Positions 7,083 to 13,981 of a stretch of DNA of 16,479 nt are shown here, one piece after another (the first letter of the stretch is position 1; the number at the start of each line of letters is the position of its first letter). The DNA lies in contig CAKTNU010000012.1 in the NCBI GenBank assembly GCA_934589325.1, positions 1 to 16,479 of the forward strand. The letters run 5' to 3'. The position numbers were made by a program, and so were the translations under genes. The stretch is from an uncultured Oscillospiraceae bacterium. GTDB lineage: Bacteria > Bacillota_A > Clostridia > Oscillospirales > Oscillospiraceae. Below the pieces are notes generated by a model. That model worked only from the letters and a program-made list of their open reading frames with translations. It had not been told where the DNA came from and searched no databases.

Positions 7083-7088
7083 GCATAT

Positions 7089-7118
7089 ATTATAGCACGG
7101 CTGATGTTATCAAATCAA
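7089..7118 (-). promoter_or_regulatory. Promoter of the nucleoside-binding lipoprotein gene
   Basis: On the minus strand TTGATT (7118-7113) and a perfect TATAAT (7094-7089) are 18 bp apart, placing the start near 7082. The gene can thus be expressed on its own even though deoD lies directly upstream in the same direction and no terminator separates them. Confidence 0.75.
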
Positions 7119-7170
7119 GGACATTCTTAATAAAAGGTGCGAATTTTATATGGACGTGATGTAAAAACTT

Positions 7171-7899
7171 TTACTTTTCGGCCATTTTGACCGCGGTATC
7201 GAGAGCAATCTCTATCATCTGCGTCAGAGACTCCTGCCGGGCCTCCGGGCTGAGCGCCTCGGGGCGGTAGAGATGGTCGGAAACGGTGCAGATGCAGAGT
7301 GCGCGCTTGCCGGCATAGGCGGCGTTCATGTACAGCCCGGCGGCCTCCATCTCGACGCCGAGAACGCCCATGCGCTTCCATGCGTCGTTGCGGTTCCAGC
7401 CTTCGGCGGAGTAGAAGTTGTCCGACGAGAGAAGGTTGCCGACCTTCATGTCGATGCCGCGCTCCTTCGCGGCCTCGACTGCGGCTGACAGCAGCGTATA
7501 ATCCGCGATGGGGGCGAAGGTGCCGCCGAGGTTGAACTGCTGGCCGTAATTGGAATTTGTGCAGGCTCCCTGACCGGCGATGATGTCCATGAGCTTAAGG
7601 TCGTCGTTCAGCGCGCCGGCGGAGCCGATGCGTATGATGTTGTCGACGTCGTAGAAGTTATACAGCTCCCAGCTGTAGATACTGATGGCGGGGATGCCCA
7701 TGCCGGAAGCCATGACCGTCACGGGGACGCCCTTCCAGGTGCCGGTGTGCCCCTGAACGCCGCGGACATTGTTGACGAGACGGGCATCGGTCAGAAAATT
7801 CTCCGCAATGAATTTTGCGCGCAGCGGGTCGCCGGGCATGAGGACGGTTTTTGCGATGTCCTCTTTCTTCGCGTTGTTGTGGGCGGTCGGAATAGACAT
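7171..7899 (-). CDS. deoD: Purine nucleoside phosphorylase, DeoD type
   Basis: This 242-residue protein matches the hexameric DeoD family in length and motifs. It splits purine (deoxy)nucleosides with phosphate to the free base and (deoxy)ribose-1-phosphate in the cytoplasm. Visible elements are His7 near the N-terminus, the phosphate-binding MPGDPLRAKF (21-30), RIGSAGA (90-96), the ribose-binding VEMEAAGLY (182-190) and the catalytic Asp208 in TVSDHLY, equivalent to E. coli Asp204. The ATG at 7899 has an AAGGAGG site 7 nt upstream. It has its own promoter, back to back with that of udk, and its transcript may run on into the nucleoside-binding lipoprotein gene 126 bp downstream, since no hairpin with a T run is seen between them. 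Context and motifs agree well on purine salvage. Confidence 0.96.
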   Translation of the reverse strand: MSIPTAHNNAKKEDIAKTVLMPGDPLRAKFIAENFLTDARLVNNVRGVQGHTGTWKGVPVTVMASGMGIPAISIYSWELYNFYDVDNIIRIGSAGALNDDLKLMDIIAGQGACTNSNYGQQFNLGGTFAPIADYTLLSAAVEAAKERGIDMKVGNLLSSDNFYSAEGWNRNDAWKRMGVLGVEMEAAGLYMNAAYAGKRALCICTVSDHLYRPEALSPEARQESLTQMIEIALDTAVKMAEK

Positions 7900-7936
7900 A
7901 AATATCCTCCTTGAATTTAATTTGCATTTTTGTTTA

Positions 7937-7964
7937 ATTATACCGCGAAAACCGTAAAAGTCAA
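7937..7964 (-). promoter_or_regulatory. deoD promoter
   Basis: On the minus strand TTGACT (7964-7959) and a perfect TATAAT (7942-7937) are 16 bp apart. The -35 is one base away from the -35 of the divergent udk promoter. Confidence 0.75.
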
Positions 7965-7965
7965 A

Positions 7966-7994
7966 TTGAAACCTGAGCGGCCATGTGTTAAAAT
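7966..7994 (+). promoter_or_regulatory. udk-tdk promoter
   Basis: TTGAAA (7966-7971) and TAAAAT (7989-7994) with 17-bp spacing. TCAAATTGA (7961-7969) is a perfect dyad joining the two divergent -35 boxes, so one bound protein could affect both. Confidence 0.7.
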
Positions 7995-8027
7995 GAGTCG
8001 AAAGATAAAAACCGAAAGGATAAAGTC

Positions 8028-8645
8028 ATGGATATAATGGTAATCGGCATCGCCGGCGGTACCGGCAGCGGCAAGACCACCATCACCAAAAAGCTCGTCC
8101 AGCGCTTTGGCGGGGACGTGTCGGTGATCTATCACGACAATTACTATAAAGCGCATCACAATATGCCATACGAGGAGCGGGCAAAGCTGAACTATGACCA
8201 CCCCGACTCGTTTGATACCGATATGCTCATCGAAGATCTCAAGCAGCTGCGTGCGGGTCACAGCATCAAGTGTCCGGTCTACGACTATTCCATACATGAC
8301 AGGACTGACCGGACGATAACCGTCCGTCCGGCGAGAGTTATTATAGTAGAAGGTATCCTGATATTCCAGAGCAAGGAGCTGTGCGACCTGATGGATATCA
8401 AGATCTTTGTCGATACCGATGCTGATGTGCGTATCCTGCGCCGTATCGTGCGTGACGTGCGCGACCGCGGCCGCAGCCTTGACAGCGTCGTGAGCCAGTA
8501 TCTTACGACGGTCAAGCCCATGCACGAGCAGTTTGTGGAGCCGAGTAAGCGCAACGCGGACATAATCATTCCCGAGGGCGGCTACAATCAGGTGGCACTT
8601 GAGATGGTCGTGGAACGTGTGAGGGCGCATCTCGGCGCAAAGTGA
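8028..8645 (+). CDS. udk: Uridine kinase
   Basis: The 205-residue product has the length and motifs of bacterial uridine/cytidine kinase, which phosphorylates uridine and cytidine to UMP and CMP. The P-loop GGTGSGKTT is at 10-18, followed by YHDNYYK (35-41), NYDHPDSFD (55-63) and the conserved run DRGRSLDSV..QYLTTVKPMHEQFVEPSK (about 146-174) that carries lid and substrate-contacting residues. An AAAGGA ribosome binding site precedes the ATG. It is the first gene of a two-gene unit with tdk, 15 nt downstream, and is divergent from deoD, so pyrimidine and purine nucleoside salvage sit side by side. It acts in the cytoplasm. Nothing appears damaged. Confidence 0.97.
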   Translation: MDIMVIGIAGGTGSGKTTITKKLVQRFGGDVSVIYHDNYYKAHHNMPYEERAKLNYDHPDSFDTDMLIEDLKQLRAGHSIKCPVYDYSIHDRTDRTITVRPARVIIVEGILIFQSKELCDLMDIKIFVDTDADVRILRRIVRDVRDRGRSLDSVVSQYLTTVKPMHEQFVEPSKRNADIIIPEGGYNQVALEMVVERVRAHLGAK

Positions 8646-8660
8646 TCAAAAGGAGAAGAG

Positions 8661-9239
8661 ATGGCAAAGCTATATTTCAAATACGGCGCGATGGGCTCGT
8701 CCAAATCCGCGCAGGCGCTGATAACGCAGTTCAACTATGAGGAGCTCGGCATGACCGTGTGGCTCATCAAGCCCAGCGTCGACACTCGCGACGGTGCGGA
8801 TATCATCCGCAGCCGCATCGGACTCCAGCGCAGTGCGCAGATAATCACGCCTGAGCAGAACGTTGCCGATGAATACCACGCCGCCGGGCGGTACGACGTG
8901 ATAATTGCCGACGAAGCACAGTTCTTTGAGCCGGAACAGATAGACCAGCTCCGCGCCCTTGTCGACAACGAGGATGTGCCGGTGCTGTGCTTCGGTCTGC
9001 GTACCGACTTTTTGACCCATTGCTTCCCAGGCTCGAAGCGGCTTCTCGAGTTGGCGGATTCGATAACCGAGATAAAAACCGTCTGCGCCTGCGGCCGCAA
9101 GGCGACGGTCAACGCCCGTATCGGTGAGGACGGCCGCATCGTCACACAGGGTGATCAGGTGTTCCTCGGCGGAAATGACAGCTATGTTGCCATGTGCCAT
9201 AAGTGCTGGGCGGACAGGATAAAGGCGCAGGGCGAATGA
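8661..9239 (+). CDS. tdk: Thymidine kinase (type II, zinc-binding)
   Basis: This 192-residue protein is a TK1-like thymidine kinase, which makes dTMP from thymidine and ATP. It shows the P-loop GAMGSSKS (9-16), the Walker B and catalytic base in DEAQFF (84-89, Glu85), and the C-terminal structural zinc site with CAC (Cys142, Cys144) and CHKC (Cys179, Cys182). Length equals that of E. coli and Bacillus enzymes. The ATG follows an AAGGAGA site and lies 15 nt after udk, so the two are almost surely cotranscribed. A long hairpin with a T run follows the stop. It completes the pyrimidine branch of nucleoside salvage in this locus. Confidence 0.96.
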   Translation: MAKLYFKYGAMGSSKSAQALITQFNYEELGMTVWLIKPSVDTRDGADIIRSRIGLQRSAQIITPEQNVADEYHAAGRYDVIIADEAQFFEPEQIDQLRALVDNEDVPVLCFGLRTDFLTHCFPGSKRLLELADSITEIKTVCACGRKATVNARIGEDGRIVTQGDQVFLGGNDSYVAMCHKCWADRIKAQGE

Positions 9240-9266
9240 CCCGCGGCGCGCCGCATCATGAGGCTC

Positions 9267-9320
9267 ATATCACCTACACGGCAGACCTTGCTTAAAGTCT
9301 GCCGTGAAGGTGATATTTTT
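9267..9320 (+). terminator. Intrinsic terminator of udk-tdk
   Basis: ATATCACCT (9267-9275) pairs with AGGTGATAT (9308-9316) and ACGGCAGAC (9278-9286) with GTCTGCCGT (9297-9305), giving two 9-bp helices separated by a 2x2 internal loop, with a 10-nt loop at the tip and a T run at the base. Confidence 0.88.
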
Positions 9321-9351
9321 GCATTACCCGACATTTTCTGCATAAATATAT

Positions 9352-9380
9352 TTGTAATTTCACCGGGGCTGTATTATAAT
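9352..9380 (+). promoter_or_regulatory. Promoter of the nucleoside importer operon
   Basis: TTGTAA (9352-9357) and a perfect TATAAT (9375-9380) with 17-bp spacing. The 5' UTR of about 55 nt holds the phrase TTTCG three times (9397-9401, 9404-9408, 9413-9417) but no recognisable riboswitch. Confidence 0.72.
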
Positions 9381-9441
9381 GATATATACTCGATATTTTC
9401 GGATTTCGCAGATTTCGTATGAAACAGGGAGGTAGGGACTG

Positions 9442-10980
9442 TTGGAGACTCCGTACGCGATAGAGATGCTTCACATCACCAAGCGGTTCCCCGGCATCGT
9501 CGCAAACGACGACATCACGCTTCAGCTCAAAAAGGGCGAGATACATGCATTGCTCGGTGAAAACGGCGCTGGCAAGTCAACTCTGATGAGCGTGCTTTTC
9601 GGCCTGTACCAGGCTGAGGAGGGCGTAATCAAAAAGGACGGCGTCGAGGTTCAGATAAAGGACCCGAACGACGCGAACGATCTCGGCATCGGCATGGTGC
9701 ACCAGCACTTCAAGCTGGTCGAGTGCTTCTCGGTGCTCGATAATATCATCCTCGGCGTCGAGCCGAACAAGCATGGTTTCCTGCAGAAGCAGGAGGCGAG
9801 AGAAAAGGTCATGGCTCTGTCGGAGAAATACGGCCTTGCCATAGACCCCGACGCGCTCATAGAGGATATCACCGTCGGCATGCAGCAGCGTACTGAAATA
9901 CTCAAGATGCTCTACCGGGACAATGAGATACTCATTTTTGACGAACCGACCGCCGTGCTGACTCCGCAGGAGATAGACGAGCTTATGCAGATAATGAAGA
10001 ACCTCTCCGCCGAGGGCAAGAGCATACTCTTCATTTCCCACAAGCTCAATGAGATCATGTCCGTTGCGGACAGAGTCACGGTCCTGCGCAAGGGCAAGTG
10101 CATCGGCACCGTCAACGTAAAGGACACCACCAAGGAAGAGCTGAGCCGCATGATGGTCGGCCGCGACGTTGAGTTTGTGGTACATAAGGAGCCGGCAAAG
10201 CCCGGCGACGTCGTTCTCAGCGTTGAGGATATGACCGTTGCCTCGAAGGTGCACCACAACAACGCCGTCCGCGGCGTATCGTTCGAGGTTCGGGCGGGTG
10301 AGATAGTCTGCATCGCGGGTATCGACGGCAACGGCCAGACCGAGCTCGTCTACGGCATCACCGGGCTTGAGCCGGTGAAGTCCGGCAAGGTCAGGCTGTG
10401 CGGCCATGACGTTACGCATCTGCCGATAAGAAAGCGCTCGCTCATGGGCATGAGCCACATACCTGAGGACAGACACAAGCATGGCCTTGTGCTCGACTAT
10501 CCGCTTGAATACAATATGATACTCCAGCGCTATTTTGAGCCGGAGTTCACGAATAAGGGCGGCTTTCTGAAGCGCCCCGCGATACGCGCCTATGCCGACA
10601 GGCTCATCGAGCAGTATGACGTGCGCTCCGGTCAGGGCGCGGTCACGGTCGCAAGAAGCATGTCGGGCGGCAACCAGCAGAAGGCCATCGTCGCCAGAGA
10701 GATAGACAAAAATCCAAAGCTCCTCGTTGCCGTGCAGCCCACCCGCGGCCTTGATGTCGGAGCAATAGAGTATATCCATAGACAGCTCGTCGCGACGCGT
10801 GACGCAGGCGGCGCGGTGCTGCTGGTGTCACTGGAGCTGGACGAGGTCATGAATGTCTCCGACCGCATCCTTGTGATGTATGAGGGTGAGATAGTCGGCG
10901 AGCTCGACCCGAAGAAGACCACAGTCGAAGAGCTTGGCCTGTATATGGCCGGTGCAAAGAGGGAGGACAAAAAGGCATGA
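9442..10980 (+). CDS. Nucleoside ABC importer, double-ABC ATPase subunit
   Basis: The 512-residue protein has two tandem ABC domains, as in the NupA/YufO branch of sugar-type importers. The first is complete: Walker A GENGAGKST (39-47), signature VGMQQ (145-149), Walker B ILIFDE (163-168) and switch His200. The second is degenerate: the P-loop position reads GIDGNGQT (293-300), the signature is SGGNQQ (408-413) and Walker B reads VQPT (431-434) instead of DEPT, which is normal for this family. It would power nucleoside uptake through the two permeases that follow. The start is a TTG at 9442, supported by GGGAGGT upstream and by alignment to the usual N-terminus (AIEMxxITKxFPGIVAND); no in-frame ATG fits. 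Its stop overlaps the next ATG by 4 bp. Confidence 0.94.
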   Translation: METPYAIEMLHITKRFPGIVANDDITLQLKKGEIHALLGENGAGKSTLMSVLFGLYQAEEGVIKKDGVEVQIKDPNDANDLGIGMVHQHFKLVECFSVLDNIILGVEPNKHGFLQKQEAREKVMALSEKYGLAIDPDALIEDITVGMQQRTEILKMLYRDNEILIFDEPTAVLTPQEIDELMQIMKNLSAEGKSILFISHKLNEIMSVADRVTVLRKGKCIGTVNVKDTTKEELSRMMVGRDVEFVVHKEPAKPGDVVLSVEDMTVASKVHHNNAVRGVSFEVRAGEIVCIAGIDGNGQTELVYGITGLEPVKSGKVRLCGHDVTHLPIRKRSLMGMSHIPEDRHKHGLVLDYPLEYNMILQRYFEPEFTNKGGFLKRPAIRAYADRLIEQYDVRSGQGAVTVARSMSGGNQQKAIVAREIDKNPKLLVAVQPTRGLDVGAIEYIHRQLVATRDAGGAVLLVSLELDEVMNVSDRILVMYEGEIVGELDPKKTTVEELGLYMAGAKREDKKA

Positions 10981-12119
10981 AGCGTATTCTGAAAAATAAC
11001 GCCGTTCAGTCGCTGCTGGCGTCCCTCGCCTGCATCATTGTCGGTCTGCTCGTAGGCTACATAGTTCTGCTGTTTATAAACCCCGCCGGTGCGTGGGATG
11101 CGATACTGACCGTTATCAAGAACTTTTTCTACTACCCAAGCAAGCCTGCCGCACTGAAATATTTCGGCAGTACGCTGGTAAAGACTGTGCCGCTGATGCT
11201 CTGCGGCCTGTCGGTGCTGTTTGCTTATAAGGTCGGCCTGTTCAATATCGGCGCTGCCGGACAGTACGTCGCGGGCGCGGGCGCCGCGCTGTATCTGGCG
11301 CTTGCACTGAATCAGCCGTGGTATGTCTGCATTATCGGCGCAATGATCGCCGGCGCAATGCTCGGCGCGATCTCCGGTGCGCTCAAGTCCTACTGCAACG
11401 TCAACGAGGTCATATCCTGCATCATGCTCAACTGGATAAGCCTCTATGTTGTCAACATGATACTTACGACCGTTAAGGAGACGACCAGTCCCTATACCGT
11501 TACGCTCTCCAGCACCAATCCGTCCGCACTGATACCGAGCCTCGGTCTAGGCAAGCTCTTCAGCAATAACCCCTATGTGACGATCGCGCTGCCCATCGCG
11601 GTGATCGTGTCTATAATCATCTGGGTCCTGCTTGAAAAGACCAAGTTCGGCTACGAGCTGCGTGCAACCGGAAACAATAAGAACGCTGCCAAATACTGCG
11701 GCATGAACGAGAAGAGAAATATAATCCTCACGATGGTCATTGCCGGCGCACTTGCCGGACTCGGCGCGTCGCTGCTGTTCCTGACGGGGTTTGAGCAGTG
11801 GCAGTGCAGCCAGTCCTCCGTGCCGACGATGGGCTTCAACGGTATCGCCGCCGCCTTCCTCGGCGGACTCAATCCGATCGGCAATATCTTCTCCTCGTAC
11901 TTCATTCAGCACATCACAAACGGCGGCGCCTATGTCGACAAGACCATGTACTGCGCCCAGATATCGGACCTGATATCGGCCATTATAATTTATCTGTGCG
12001 GCTTCGTCGCCTTCTTCAAGTATTTCATAAACAACTGCATCGACCGCAGTGAGGAGCGCAGAGCGCATAAAAGATCTGCTGCTTCGGTCTCCGATACGAA
12101 GGAAGGAGGCAACAAGTAA
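10977..12119 (+). CDS. Nucleoside ABC importer permease, first subunit
   Basis: The 380-residue product is a multi-spanning membrane protein of the BPD_transp_2 family (PF02653), in the NupB/YufP position. After a first membrane helix (about 12-34) come a predicted extracellular segment and the helix-loop GLFNIGAAGQ (87-96), a repeated family signature. A further eight or so hydrophobic stretches follow, and a hydrophilic, charged C-terminal tail begins about residue 350. The gene overlaps the ATPase stop by 4 bp (ATGA) and its own stop shares one base with the next start, so the three proteins should be translated in a coupled way. The two permeases form the membrane channel that takes ligand from the lipoprotein encoded at 5872-7044. 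Nucleoside specificity is inferred from the family and the salvage genes next to it. Confidence 0.92.
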   Translation: MKRILKNNAVQSLLASLACIIVGLLVGYIVLLFINPAGAWDAILTVIKNFFYYPSKPAALKYFGSTLVKTVPLMLCGLSVLFAYKVGLFNIGAAGQYVAGAGAALYLALALNQPWYVCIIGAMIAGAMLGAISGALKSYCNVNEVISCIMLNWISLYVVNMILTTVKETTSPYTVTLSSTNPSALIPSLGLGKLFSNNPYVTIALPIAVIVSIIIWVLLEKTKFGYELRATGNNKNAAKYCGMNEKRNIILTMVIAGALAGLGASLLFLTGFEQWQCSQSSVPTMGFNGIAAAFLGGLNPIGNIFSSYFIQHITNGGAYVDKTMYCAQISDLISAIIIYLCGFVAFFKYFINNCIDRSEERRAHKRSAASVSDTKEGGNK

Positions 12120-13060
12120 TGGTACTTCTGCTTCAATACACGCTTATTTTTGCGTCCGTGCTTGTCCTCGTCGCATTGGGCGGCTGCTTCTCGGAGCATT
12201 CCGGCGTTATAAACATCGGTCTTGAGGGCATTATGGTCATGGGTGCGCTGGGCGGTGCGCTTGCGATGAAGTTCCTGCCCGAGACTGTGCCGGCTGCCGT
12301 GATGATAATCGTCACGGTCGTCATGGCGATAGCTTTCGGCATGGTGTATTCTACGCTGCTCGGCCTCGCCTGCATCAATTTCAAGGCGGATCAGACCATC
12401 GTCGGCACTGCCATGAATATGCTCGGTACTGCCGCCGCGACAGTCATCGTCAAGGCCATGAATACTGCGGCAAGCCCCGATAACGTCTCCTCTACCATCC
12501 AGTATATCAACGCGAAGAAGGCATTTCTCGTCAATATCGGCAGCTTTGAGTTCAACTGGTTCATGCTGCTGGCAGTTATCGCGCTGGTATGCAGCTTCAT
12601 CACACTCTACAGGACCCGCTTTGGCCTGCGCCTGATGGCCTGCGGAGAGCATCCGCAGGCGGCGGACAGCGTCGGCATAAACGTATATAAGATGCGCTGG
12701 GCGGGCGTGCTCATCTCCGGCGTCCTCGGCGGACTCGGCGGCATTGTGTATATTACGGCCGGCGTCAGCGAGTGGAAATTTGAAAACGGCGTGGCCGGCT
12801 TTGGCTTCCTGTCGCTGGCGGTCATGATATTCGGCCAGTGGAAGCCCACACGCATCGCGCTTGCGGCGCTGCTGTTCGGTATGTTCCGCGCCCTGTCGAA
12901 CGTCTACACCGGCTTCAGCTTCCTGACTGCGCTCAACATCCCCAGCACCGTTTATAATATGCTGCCGTACATCATATCCCTCGTCGTTCTTGCCTTTACG
13001 TCCAAGAAATCCCGTGCTCCGAAGGCTGAGGGAATACCCTACGACAAGGGTTCGCGATGA
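12119..13060 (+). CDS. Nucleoside ABC importer permease, second subunit
   Basis: This 313-residue integral membrane protein is the NupC/YufQ-type partner permease (PF02653). It starts directly with a membrane helix and has the family phrase SGVINIGLEGIMVMG (28-42), parallel to GLFNIGAAGQ in the other permease; about eight to nine hydrophobic segments follow. The ATG lies in TAATG with the stop of the previous gene, and GAAGGAGG stands upstream. Its size is normal and smaller than the first permease, as in other nucleoside importers. It ends the operon; a GC-rich hairpin lies 24 nt past the stop. Together with the ATPase and the other permease it should form the inner-membrane import complex. 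Confidence 0.92.
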   Translation: MVLLLQYTLIFASVLVLVALGGCFSEHSGVINIGLEGIMVMGALGGALAMKFLPETVPAAVMIIVTVVMAIAFGMVYSTLLGLACINFKADQTIVGTAMNMLGTAAATVIVKAMNTAASPDNVSSTIQYINAKKAFLVNIGSFEFNWFMLLAVIALVCSFITLYRTRFGLRLMACGEHPQAADSVGINVYKMRWAGVLISGVLGGLGGIVYITAGVSEWKFENGVAGFGFLSLAVMIFGQWKPTRIALAALLFGMFRALSNVYTGFSFLTALNIPSTVYNMLPYIISLVVLAFTSKKSRAPKAEGIPYDKGSR

Positions 13061-13083
13061 ATCAAATACAAAGCCGATAAAAA

Positions 13084-13120
13084 CCGCGCTCCGGAGCTGC
13101 TTCCGGAGCGCGGAAATTTA
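13084..13120 (+). terminator. Probable terminator of the nucleoside importer operon
   Basis: CCGCGCTCCGGA (13084-13095), six-base loop, TCCGGAGCGCGG (13102-13113): a perfect 12-bp stem. The following AAATTTATT is A/T-rich but not a clean T run, so efficiency is uncertain. A five-A run precedes the stem, giving a T run on the other strand. Confidence 0.65.
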
Positions 13121-13158
13121 TTAAAATTCATAAAATTTGCGGCAAAAACCGCTTACGG

Positions 13159-13187
13159 TAGACAAAAATCGCATTTTGCTGTATAAT
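13159..13187 (+). promoter_or_regulatory. Promoter of the Thr-Pro stalk protein gene
   Basis: TAGACA (13159-13164) and a perfect TATAAT (13182-13187) with 17-bp spacing; the start codon follows about 28 nt after the expected start site. Confidence 0.72.
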
Positions 13188-13221
13188 ATGGATAAATCCG
13201 AATGAAAGGACTGAAATACGC

Positions 13222-13917
13222 ATGAAAAATGGCAAATTCGCCGCAGTTTTATTTATAGTGTTTTTCCTGCTGGCCGTCGCGCTCATATGCTTCTGGCTGA
13301 CAAGCAAGGATAATGCCGCAGAGCCCGCCGATGCAACGGTGCCTATGTCGCCGCAGATAGTCGTTGTCGGCCCCGACTCCAATAACAATACCGGGGACAA
13401 CGGCAATTCCGGCACGACCGCATCGACACCCGCGCCCACACAGGCCGTGACTACTCCGTCTCCGGCCCCCACCCCGACGCCGACTCCTACACCGACTCCG
13501 ACCCCGGCTGTGACTCCCGAGCCCAACCGTCAGCTCAACTCCGGCAGCTTCATGTCGGACACCGGCGTCCCGCTGAACATCAAGGTCGAGTGGAGCGTCA
13601 GCACCTCCGGAGCGTCTCAGGCAGAGGTCACGGTCAAGGTCAGCCTTGATTCCTACAGTCTGCACATGAGCGAGGTGCCCGGCTCCGTCGTCATTGACCT
13701 CAACGGCAGCACAGCCACCCTTGGCAATCCCGCCGTGGATTATGACGGCAATTCCAAGCTCAACACGCCCTTCGGCAGCAAGACCTTCACCGTCAATCTC
13801 TCCTCCGGAGAGTCGATGAATCTGCCCTTGAGCATTACCTGGCACTTCGGCGGCAAGTACAGCAAGGTCGACCTTACTGATATTGTTGCCAGCGGAACAG
13901 TGTCCGCAAGCAGATAA
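13222..13917 (+). CDS. Membrane-anchored protein of unknown function with Thr-Pro stalk
   Basis: I do not recognise this 231-residue protein. It has a short positively charged N-terminus (MKNGK) and one hydrophobic helix (about 7-26) with no lipobox, so an uncleaved signal anchor is likely, with the rest outside the cell. Residues 30-103 are low-complexity (Asn/Gly/Thr/Pro), including an alternating Pro-Thr run at about 82-96 that looks like a stalk or wall-spanning spacer. Residues 106-231 form a compact segment rich in alternating polar and hydrophobic residues (KVEWSVST, AEVTVKVSLD, KTFTVNLSSG, LPLSITWHFGG), consistent with a beta-sandwich domain. The ATG has AAAGGA about 11 nt upstream. 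It has its own promoter and is followed by a hairpin. No enzymatic motif is seen. It may be a surface or envelope protein; no function is assigned. Confidence 0.82.
   Translation: MKNGKFAAVLFIVFFLLAVALICFWLTSKDNAAEPADATVPMSPQIVVVGPDSNNNTGDNGNSGTTASTPAPTQAVTTPSPAPTPTPTPTPTPTPAVTPEPNRQLNSGSFMSDTGVPLNIKVEWSVSTSGASQAEVTVKVSLDSYSLHMSEVPGSVVIDLNGSTATLGNPAVDYDGNSKLNTPFGSKTFTVNLSSGESMNLPLSITWHFGGKYSKVDLTDIVASGTVSASR
13465..13509 (+). repeat. In-frame six-base Thr-Pro codon repeat
   Basis: About seven copies of an ACN-CCN (Thr-Pro) codon pair in a row. Third bases vary, so the repeat is kept at protein level rather than being a fresh simple-sequence expansion. It encodes the stalk of the surrounding protein. 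Confidence 0.8.
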
Positions 13918-13933
13918 ACCGGATAAAACCGTT

Positions 13934-13965
13934 ACCGGCGCGGCTCAGCCGCGCCGGTATTCTTT
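13934..13965 (+). terminator. GC-rich hairpin between stalk protein gene and nth
   Basis: ACCGGCGCGGC (13934-13944), loop TCA, GCCGCGCCGGT (13948-13958): an 11-bp perfect stem followed by ATTCTTTGTT. It is probably a terminator of the stalk protein gene, although the T run is interrupted. It ends about 23 nt before the nth start and leaves no room for a separate promoter there. Confidence 0.6.
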
Positions 13966-13981
13966 GTTGAAGGAGCAAGAT

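Noticed and set aside
5854..7095. Plus-strand open frame of 413 codons covering the whole BMP lipoprotein gene
   Set aside because: It mirrors the real minus-strand gene, has no ribosome binding site or recognisable domain, and begins inside the convergent terminator region.
7161..7174. GTAAAA-AC-TTTTAC palindrome at the deoD stop codon as a terminator
   Set aside because: All A/T stem apart from its ends with a 2-base centre and no T run beyond; it would not form a stable RNA hairpin.
9243..9254. GCGGCGCGCCGC perfect palindrome right after tdk
   Set aside because: Short, no loop, no T run; the true terminator is the longer hairpin just downstream. Likely chance in GC-rich sequence.
9381..9441. 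Possible purine-type riboswitch ahead of the nucleoside importer
   Set aside because: The UTR is only about 60 nt and lacks the paired loops and conserved pyrimidine-rich junction of purine riboswitches.
9577..10779. Minus-strand open frame of 400 codons inside the double-ABC ATPase gene
   Set aside because: Antisense shadow; the plus strand carries intact Walker and signature motifs in register.
13883..13981. Upstream extension of the nth frame
   Set aside because: It overlaps the end of the stalk protein gene and runs through the intergenic hairpin; the ATG at 13982 has the ribosome binding site and gives the normal family length.
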